DNA from: Acidobacteriaceae bacterium
Lineage (GTDB): Bacteria; Acidobacteriota; Terriglobia; Terriglobales; Acidobacteriaceae
NCBI GenBank assembly: GCA_003154055.1
Contig: PMCH01000153.1
Span: 5,608 to 10,834, forward strand
Reading direction: 5' to 3'
DNA length: 5,227 bases
Every line of letters starts with the position of its first letter. Positions within the stretch are counted from its first letter, which is position 1. The position numbers and the translations under genes were made by a program. Under the pieces are notes generated by a model. It was given only the letters and a program-made list of their open reading frames with translations. It ran no database searches and was not told where the DNA came from. Shown piece after piece: positions 1 through 4,255 of this stretch.

Positions 1-28
1 GTGTCAGGTGTCAGGTCTCAGGTGTCAG
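1..28 (+). repeat. Four tandem heptamers, GTGTCAG type
   Basis: Bases 1-7, 8-14 and 22-28 are all GTGTCAG, and 15-21 is GTCTCAG, giving four head-to-tail 7-bp units with one substitution. The array may continue to the left of the window. Seven is not a multiple of three, yet the array stays open in the amidohydrolase frame. This resembles the short tandem heptamer repeats known from cyanobacterial intergenic DNA and, by my recollection, common in Acidobacteriota. It argues that this stretch began as intergenic DNA, so the true translation start may lie inside or after it. Confidence 0.8.
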
Positions 29-1338
29 GGAAAGGCAGATTCCTCGCTTCGCTCGGAATGACAATTGTTTTGGGTGTGTGCACACTCGCCGCCGCGCAGG
101 ATAAGCCGGTCGTCCTCAAGGGCGGAAAGCTGCTTACCGTCACTCACGGCGTGATTGAAAACGGAGTGGTGGTCATGCAGGGCGGGAAGATTACTGCGGT
201 CGGCGCTGCTGGCTCGGTCAGCGTTCCGGGAGACTCGCAGGTCGTGGATGTCACCGGCATGACGGTTTACCCGGGCCTGATTGACTCGGAGACGAATCTT
301 GGGCTGACGGAAATCTCGGCCGAGGCGATGACCAATGACCTGGTCGAGATGAGCGACGAGATCATGCCGCACATGCACACGTCGGAGGCGTTCCATGCGG
401 AGTCAACGCTGATCCCGGTGGCGCGCATGAATGGAATCACCAACGCCATCGTGGCCCCGGCCAGCGGCGACACTCTGCCGGGGCAGGATTCGTTTATCCA
501 ACTGGCAGGGGCTTCGGCCACGGAAATGTTGCTGATCCGCGACAATGCAATGCCACTGAATTTCACCGGCGACGAGCGCCGCAACAAGGGCGGGTTCGAC
601 AAGCGGAAGTTCCCCTCCACCCGGATGGGACTGGCTTCACAACTGCGGCAGTCGTTTCTGGACGCGCAGGATTACAAATCGAAGTGGACCGACTTCGACC
701 GCAAGAAGGCGGATGCCACTCGCGACAAGAAGCCCGAGCCGCTGGCGCCCAAGCGCGATCTGAAACTGGAAGCCTTGCTGCCCTACCTCGAAGGCAAGAA
801 GACGATTGTGCTCGCGGCCAACAGTCCCAGCGATCTGGAAACCGCGGTCAACCTGGCCAACGAGTTCAAGCTGAAGTTCGTGCTCAACCACGTGAGCCAC
901 TCGCAGCCTGTGCTGGACTACGTCGCGAGCCTGAAAGTGCCGGTGATTGTCGGTCCGATTTACGAGGCTCCGAAGGATGATGAGCGTTACGACACGGTGT
1001 ACAGCCTGCCCGCGCAACTCTATAAGCGAGGCGTCAAAATTGTTCTTGCGTCCTACTCCGCGCACAGCGTCCGCAATTTGCCGGACCAGGCGGGATATGC
1101 GACAGCGTTCGGCCTGCCGTATGACGAGGCGCTCAAGGCAATCACAATCAATCCCGCGGAAGTCTGGGGGGTGGCTGATAGACTCGGCTCGCTCGATGCG
1201 GGGAAGACGGCCAATGTAGTGGTGGCCAACGGCGATCCGCTGGACGTGAAGACGGACGTCAAGCGAGTTTTTATCCAGGGGCGGGAAGTGCCCATGACCA
1301 GCCGGCAAGTGTGGCTGCGGGATCAGTACTCGAAGTAA
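1..1338 (+). CDS. Exported amidohydrolase-fold protein (imidazolonepropionase-like), likely without the canonical metal site
   Basis: The 445-residue frame has amidohydrolase-superfamily architecture. A small N-terminal beta domain (about 36-90) reads VVLKGGKLLTV, MQGGKITAVG and then TVYPGLID. A barrel domain follows, and the C-terminus returns to the beta domain with LGSLDAGKTANVVVANGDPL and VFIQGREV. Residues about 10-33 form a Sec-type signal peptide: basic KGR, a hydrophobic stretch, and cleavage after AAA before QDKP, so it probably acts in the periplasm. The start is uncertain: GTG at 1, GTG at 22 or ATG at 58. The GTG at 22 leaves a well-shaped signal peptide, while ATG at 58 removes its basic end. 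The gene could also begin upstream of the window. Oddly, YPGLID is followed by SETN (96-99) where catalytic members have HxH, and the usual late Asp is replaced by ASYS (350-353). Relatives with GLIDAGTTLGLTEI-like motifs share the first loss, from memory. Substrate unknown. The stop is 14 bp before an aquaporin gene remnant. Confidence 0.85.
   Translation: MSGVRSQVSGKGRFLASLGMTIVLGVCTLAAAQDKPVVLKGGKLLTVTHGVIENGVVVMQGGKITAVGAAGSVSVPGDSQVVDVTGMTVYPGLIDSETNLGLTEISAEAMTNDLVEMSDEIMPHMHTSEAFHAESTLIPVARMNGITNAIVAPASGDTLPGQDSFIQLAGASATEMLLIRDNAMPLNFTGDERRNKGGFDKRKFPSTRMGLASQLRQSFLDAQDYKSKWTDFDRKKADATRDKKPEPLAPKRDLKLEALLPYLEGKKTIVLAANSPSDLETAVNLANEFKLKFVLNHVSHSQPVLDYVASLKVPVIVGPIYEAPKDDERYDTVYSLPAQLYKRGVKIVLASYSAHSVRNLPDQAGYATAFGLPYDEALKAITINPAEVWGVADRLGSLDAGKTANVVVANGDPLDVKTDVKRVFIQGREVPMTSRQVWLRDQYSK
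37..63. repeat. Dispersed CHSERSEE-type intergenic repeat overlapping the signal peptide
   Basis: The segment is an imperfect inverted repeat. ATTCC at 39-43 pairs with GGAAT at 55-59, and GC at 46-47 pairs with GC at 51-52 around a TTC loop, with a two-base mismatch between the helices. Read on the minus strand it gives NCHSERSEES, and on the plus strand RFLASLGMT. I recognise both as frequent spurious translations of a repeat scattered between genes in many bacterial genomes, Acidobacteriota included. Here the plus-strand reading is in frame with the amidohydrolase and supplies the start of its signal peptide. Repeat identity rests on memory of the motif. Confidence 0.65.
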
Positions 1339-1346
1339 GAAGCATC

Positions 1347-1433
1347 TTCGCGCAACTCTGGCTGTTCTGGCTTGCGCCGATCGTTGGAGGCGCGATCGCG
1401 GGTGGGCGGTACCACGCGATCTTCGAGGATTAA
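1347..1433 (+). pseudogene. 3' remnant of an aquaporin (AqpZ/MIP family) gene
   Basis: In the frame from 1347 the sequence reads FAQLWLFWLAPIVGGAIAG, continues GRYHAIFED and meets a TAA at 1431-1433. This matches the last transmembrane helix and short tail of AqpZ-type aquaporins, where (Q)QLWxFWxxPIVGGxxxG precedes the C-terminus. No aquaporin sequence precedes it. The upstream frame enters the amidohydrolase coding end within 14 bp, and neither NPA motif is present. About 28 codons remain of a normal ~230, so this is a truncated leftover, probably of a deletion or rearrangement whose other edge is near the amidohydrolase stop. The retained stop and clean reading frame suggest the event was fairly recent, or that the segment simply has escaped frameshifts. 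The family call is from motif recognition only. Confidence 0.7.
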
Positions 1434-1568
1434 GGCGGAAGATCAGGGCAGAAGATCAGAGGAGCCTACCGACGGTTCGGTCTGCTTGCGGTTTGACCGT
1501 TTTCCGCTCGGCATTTAGCATTCACGCGAGACGACCGCAGGCGCCGGTCATATTTGCGTTCGCCTCCT
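1434..1568. other. Non-coding spacer with direct repeats and a heptamer pair
   Basis: I see no gene here. GAAGATCAG occurs twice (1438-1446 and 1451-1459). Two heptamers, GCATTTA and GCATTCA, stand in tandem at 1511-1524; read on the minus strand they are TGAATGC and TAAATGC. Small hairpins (ACCGA/TCGGT around 1467-1480, and CGGT/ACCG at 1489-1499 followed by four T) are too weak to call terminators. On the minus strand an AAAGGAGG-like site (1563-1570) precedes a 9-codon frame at 1522-1551, probably by chance. Confidence 0.5.
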
Positions 1569-1597
1569 TTGCATACTTTCGCCATCCCTTTTAGACT
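1569..1597 (+). promoter_or_regulatory. Possible sigma-70-type promoter for acpP-fabF
   Basis: TTGCAT at 1569-1574 and TAGACT at 1592-1597 are separated by exactly 17 bases. They match 3 of 6 and 4 of 6 consensus positions respectively. The local stretch is less GC-rich than its surroundings. Transcription would begin near 1604, about 175 bases before acpP. The match is modest and other placements are possible. Confidence 0.3.
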
Positions 1598-1603
1598 ACT
1601 AGT

Positions 1604-1778
1604 TCCGCTTTCAGGAGAATTTCACAAGGCTGCGATCAGCGGAGACGGGAAGCAGGTCGTAGCGGAGCAACTGGGGAGAGTCGAGAGTAGCAGTCCCCAC
1701 CGCCAGCAGCAGTGATGCAGTAAACGCCGGCCCGAAACGCGGGCTGGATGATCCCCAGAACTGGAAACGAGGAGAAAA
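1604..1778 (+). promoter_or_regulatory. Long, possibly structured 5' leader of acpP
   Basis: Between the proposed promoter and the acpP start there is no credible reading frame, but two helices can be drawn. TGGGGA (1672-1677) pairs with TCCCCA (1694-1699) across a 16-base loop. CCGGCCCG (1727-1734) pairs with CGGGCTGG (1740-1747) around AAACG, giving eight pairs including one G-T. No U-run follows the second helix, so it is not a standard terminator. The ribosome binding site GAGGAG lies at 1769-1774, four bases before the ATG and outside both helices. A regulatory role is inference. Confidence 0.3.
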
Positions 1779-2024
1779 ATGGCAGCCGTTGATGAAAAAG
1801 TGAAACAGATTATCGTGGAGCAGTTGGGTGTCGACGAGGGTGAGGTTACGCCCAGCGCATCGTTTGTGGACGATCTGGGAGCGGATTCGCTCGACACCGT
1901 GGAACTGGTGATGGCCTTCGAAGAAGCCTTCGACATCGAGATTCCAGACGAGGACGCGGAAAAGATCCGCACCGTGAACGACGCCATCGACTACATCGGC
2001 AAGCACGCGAAAGCAGGCAAGTAG
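1779..2024 (+). CDS. acpP: Acyl carrier protein
   Basis: This 81-residue acidic protein is the soluble carrier of type II fatty acid synthesis. It holds growing acyl chains as thioesters on a 4'-phosphopantetheine arm and presents them to cytoplasmic enzymes including its neighbour FabF. The attachment site is Ser37 in GADSLD (34-39). Helix 2 follows as TVELVMAFEEAFDIEIPDED, the acidic partner-recognition surface, and the C-terminal helix reads TVNDAIDYIGKH. Length and motif order are those of housekeeping AcpP rather than a polyketide carrier. The ATG has a GAGGAG ribosome binding site four bases upstream. The stop is followed after one base by the fabF start, as in the common acpP-fabF arrangement, so the two should be cotranscribed. 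No residue looks out of place. An AcpS-type transferase outside the window is needed for activation. Confidence 0.97.
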   Translation: MAAVDEKVKQIIVEQLGVDEGEVTPSASFVDDLGADSLDTVELVMAFEEAFDIEIPDEDAEKIRTVNDAIDYIGKHAKAGK

Positions 2025-2025
2025 T

Positions 2026-3261
2026 TTGGCGAGACGGGTCGTCATTACGGGCATGGGCCTGCTCTGCGGGGTCGGTCACACGACGCCGGAGGTGTGGCAA
2101 GCGCTGCTGGCGGGCAAGAGCGGCGTCGGGCGGATTACGCAGTTTGACGCCTCCGCGTTCGCCTGCCAGATCGCCGCCGAGGTCCGGGATTTTGATCCCC
2201 TCAAGTTCATCGAGAAAAAAGAAATCAAGAAGATGGGCCGCTTCATCCACTTCGCGCTCGCGGCGTCGGATGAGGCAATGAAGATGTCGGCCCTGCAGGT
2301 GACGCCGGAAAACGCCGAACGCGTCGGCGTCCACATCGGCTCGGGGATTGGCGGGTTCGACGTCATTGAACGGGAACACACCGCATTGATGCAGGGTGGG
2401 CCGCGCAAGATCTCGCCCTTCTTTATCCCGGCCTCCATCATCAACCTGGCCGCCGGGCATGTCTCCATGCGCTACGGAGCAAAAGGGCCGAATGAGGCCA
2501 CCGCCACGGCCTGCACCACGAGCGCACATTCCATCGGCGATTCGTTCCGCATCATCCAGCATGGCGACGCGGACGTGATGATTGCCGGCGGCGCTGAGGC
2601 GGCCATTACTCCGATGGGCGTGGGCGGATTCGCCGCCATGCGCGCGCTGTCGGTTCGCAACGATGACCCGGTCCGCGCCAGCCGTCCGTGGGACAAGGAC
2701 CGCGATGGCTTCGTGATGGGCGAAGGCGCCGGCATCCTGATCCTGGAGGAACTGGAGCATGCGCGGCAGCGCAACGCTCCCATCCTGGCGGAAATCGTCG
2801 GCTACGGCATGAGTTCCGATGCATATCACATGACGCAGCCTGCGCCCGAGCACGAAGGCGGGTTCCGGGTCATGCGCAACGCCCTGCGTGACGCGGGCCT
2901 GGAGGCCAGCGCGGTCGGGTATCTGAATGCCCACGGCACGTCCACGCCGATCGGCGACACGCTGGAAGCCCATGCCATCCGCAATCTGTTTGGCAAGAAG
3001 GTTCCCGTCAGTTCGACCAAGTCGATGACCGGACATCTGCTGGGCGGGGCGGGCGGACTGGAGGCGGGCGTGACTGTGCTGGCGTTGCGCGACCAGGTGC
3101 TGCCACCCACCATCAATCTGGAGAACCAGGATCCCGACACCGACGGAATGGACTTCGTCCCAAACCAGGCACGCAAGGTGCAATTTGAATACGCGATGTC
3201 GAATTCATTCGGCTTCGGCGGGACCAACGGAGCGCTGCTGTTCAAAAGGTGGAACGAGTAG
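2026..3261 (+). CDS. fabF: Beta-ketoacyl-[acyl-carrier-protein] synthase II
   Basis: This condensing enzyme of type II fatty acid synthesis catalyses decarboxylative Claisen condensation of malonyl-ACP with acyl-ACP in the cytoplasm. The 411-residue length is typical. The thiolase fold carries the Cys-His-His triad: Cys163 in TACTTS, His303 in NAHGTSTPIGD and His337 in KSMTGHLLG, with the supporting Lys332. The C-terminal SNSFGFGGTN (392-401) holds the gating Phe segment. The start is TTG at 2026, one base after the acpP stop. It is preferred because RRVVITGMG, the first beta strand of the family, begins at residue 3, and the next ATG (2053) would delete it. The ribosome binding site is poor (CAGG at 2014-2017), which suggests translational coupling to acpP. 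The Cys-His-His pattern excludes FabH-type (Cys-His-Asn) enzymes. FabB is less likely given the ACP-fabF pairing and FabF-like N-terminus. Confidence 0.96.
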   Translation: MARRVVITGMGLLCGVGHTTPEVWQALLAGKSGVGRITQFDASAFACQIAAEVRDFDPLKFIEKKEIKKMGRFIHFALAASDEAMKMSALQVTPENAERVGVHIGSGIGGFDVIEREHTALMQGGPRKISPFFIPASIINLAAGHVSMRYGAKGPNEATATACTTSAHSIGDSFRIIQHGDADVMIAGGAEAAITPMGVGGFAAMRALSVRNDDPVRASRPWDKDRDGFVMGEGAGILILEELEHARQRNAPILAEIVGYGMSSDAYHMTQPAPEHEGGFRVMRNALRDAGLEASAVGYLNAHGTSTPIGDTLEAHAIRNLFGKKVPVSSTKSMTGHLLGGAGGLEAGVTVLALRDQVLPPTINLENQDPDTDGMDFVPNQARKVQFEYAMSNSFGFGGTNGALLFKRWNE

Positions 3262-3265
3262 GTGG

Positions 3266-3339
3266 GATTGCAGAGGTCAGAGGTCAGATTGCAGAGGTAA
3301 GAACCTCGGCATTCCACCTGACCTCTAACCTCTGCAATC
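3266..3339. repeat. 22-bp near-perfect inverted repeat between convergent genes, possible bidirectional terminator
   Basis: The arm 3266-3287 and the reverse complement of 3318-3339 agree at 21 of 22 positions. The left arm is made of AGGTCAG-type heptamers, and GATTGCAGAGGT recurs at 3287-3298, so the right arm can pair with either copy. Inside the loop, GAGGT (3294-3298) and ACCTC (3303-3307) form a second hairpin around AAGA. The element occupies nearly all of the 82-bp gap between the fabF stop and the stop of the opposing DsbA-like gene. That position suits transcription termination from both sides, although only a T-rich rather than pure T tract follows on the plus strand. Confidence 0.7.
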
Positions 3340-3343
3340 GGGT

Positions 3344-3925
3344 CTATTCTTTCTTCATGCTGTCAATCAGCGCATAGAGCTGGGTGCGGTCCACGACTTC
3401 CACGAAGGGTTTGCCTGCCCGTTTGTTGCTCACCACGTAAATCGTCGGCGTGTGGTTGATGCCGATGCTTTGCCCCAGTTCCTTGTCGGCATTGACGAGC
3501 GCGGCCAGTTTTCCTGAAGGGTCCACCACAAAAGGGAGCTCGATCTTGTGTTCGGCGGAGAATTTCTCGGCAAACCCCCGCAGGTTGTCGGGCAGGATTT
3601 CCAGCTGGTGCTCAAAAATATAGTCGCGGAAGGCGTTGCCGACCGTCTTCGAAGACGTGTCGAAGTAGCGGGCTATGATGGCGGCCTGATACGACCAGTT
3701 GTGCATGGGCAGCGGAAAATCGTGCCGGACCACGGGAATCTTGTAGGTCTGGCCGGCTTGCGCGACCAGAGGCGCGGCGCGGCGGCAGTCCGGGCACTGC
3801 AAGTCCTCGAACACCACCAGCGCGACCACCGCACCTTTCGGGGGGCGGAGGGCGCTGGAGACTTCCTGCGCCATGGCGGACAGCGAAAGCAAAAGGACGA
3901 GGGGTAGCAATTGCTGAATCTTCAT
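3344..3925 (-). CDS. Exported DsbA-family / thioredoxin-fold thiol-disulfide oxidoreductase
   Basis: From the preferred start the protein has 193 residues. Residues 1-19 form a signal peptide (MKIQQ, then LLPLVLLLSLS, cleavage after AMA), so it should work in the periplasm or be exported. The thioredoxin fold follows: VVALVVFEDLQ leads into the redox motif CPDC (Cys44, Cys47), a helical insertion covers about 75-130, and NHTPTIYVV supplies the Thr-cis-Pro (159-160) facing the active site. This is the layout of the DsbA-like Thioredoxin_4 group, which make, break or isomerise protein disulfides. CPDC differs from the CPHC of classical DsbA. The frame stays open to an ATG at 3964, giving 13 extra residues, but those would precede a complete signal peptide, so the inner ATG (3923-3925) is chosen. 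Neither start has a clear ribosome binding site. No DsbB or DsbD partner is visible. Its substrate and redox direction cannot be told from the sequence. Confidence 0.85.
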   Translation of the reverse strand: MKIQQLLPLVLLLSLSAMAQEVSSALRPPKGAVVALVVFEDLQCPDCRRAAPLVAQAGQTYKIPVVRHDFPLPMHNWSYQAAIIARYFDTSSKTVGNAFRDYIFEHQLEILPDNLRGFAEKFSAEHKIELPFVVDPSGKLAALVNADKELGQSIGINHTPTIYVVSNKRAGKPFVEVVDRTQLYALIDSMKKE

Positions 3926-3972
3926 ATGGGTAATTTGGATGCAGGCTGTATTCGAGCTTGGCATCTATGGTA

Positions 3973-4008
3973 GCGAATTCGGCCGATTCGCGCACCTGAC
4001 CGCGGTCA
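3973..4008. promoter_or_regulatory. Two palindromes upstream of the DsbA-like gene, possible operator region
   Basis: GCGAAT (3973-3978) and ATTCGC (3986-3991) form an inverted repeat around seven bases. Six bases further, TGACCGCGGTCA (3997-4008) is a perfect 12-bp palindrome. They lie 48 and 72 bases upstream of the preferred start of the minus-strand gene, where promoter and repressor sites would be expected. I could not find a convincing -35/-10 pair, so the regulatory role is a guess from symmetry and position. Confidence 0.3.
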
Positions 4009-4088
4009 TGGGAAGGGCAGCTTCCGAATCGCCCGTAACCTGGGACCTAGCCCCAATCTGATCGGCTGAACTTAGCTCTGATACGCAG

Positions 4089-4160
4089 ATGGCCGTCTCT
4101 CCCGGCGACAAACTCGGTCCGGGTGAGACTGTGGCGCCTATGGGTAAAGGCGGCATGGGG
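4089..4160 (+). pseudogene. 5' remnant of a PknB-type Ser/Thr protein kinase gene
   Basis: From ATG 4089 the frame reads MAVSPGDKLGP, then GETVAPM and GKGGMG. This is the start of bacterial Hanks-type kinases (MAxxPGxxLGPYEIxxxIGxGGMGEVY), including the glycine-rich ATP-binding loop. The YEI triplet has decayed to GET, and similarity ends right after GGMG: the expected EVY, the catalytic Lys of AIK and all later motifs are missing. The same frame continues without kinase character to a stop at 4269-4271, inside the opposing katG end. A shifted frame after the break gives VRDAP, faintly like the ARD that normally follows, so an internal deletion is possible. No ribosome binding site is visible. 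I read it as a degenerate fragment of a kinase gene, not an expressed protein. Confidence 0.6.
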
Positions 4161-4178
4161 TGCGCGATGCGCCCCATG
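4154..4178. repeat. Hairpin at the end of the kinase fragment
   Basis: CATGGGG (4154-4160) pairs perfectly with CCCCATG (4172-4178). Inside it CGC (4163-4165) pairs with GCG (4169-4171) around GAT, with a two-base TG bulge on one side. The left arm is the last codons of the kinase-like segment. The hairpin is about 80-100 bases downstream of the katG stop on the minus strand and could end katG transcripts, but no T-run follows, so it is not a standard terminator. Confidence 0.5.
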
Positions 4179-4255
4179 CGCCAGGAAAAGCGACGACTTC
4201 GGTTTAGCGGATCCAAGCAACAGCACGAAGTTGAAAACTTTCCTCTTCGCCGAGC

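Noticed and set aside
637..1308. A 223-codon minus-strand frame within the amidohydrolase gene
   Set aside because: It is antisense to a well-supported coding frame, with low-complexity shadow-like composition and no motif.
1489..1503. A small stem CGGT/ACCG followed by TTTT, as a terminator
   Set aside because: A four-pair stem and four T are too weak to be distinguished from chance.
1522..1551. A 9-codon minus-strand frame (MTGACGRLA) preceded by a strong AAAGGAGG-like site, followed by an overlapping 21-codon frame
   Set aside because: The spacing is long, the peptides resemble nothing known to me, the overlapping frame runs through heptamer repeat DNA, and no gene lies downstream on that strand for it to lead.
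1846..3183. A 445-codon open frame on the minus strand across acpP and fabF
   Set aside because: It lies antisense to two unmistakable genes, its translation has no recognisable domain and is Arg/His-rich as expected for a shadow of GC-rich coding DNA, and it has no separate start signals.
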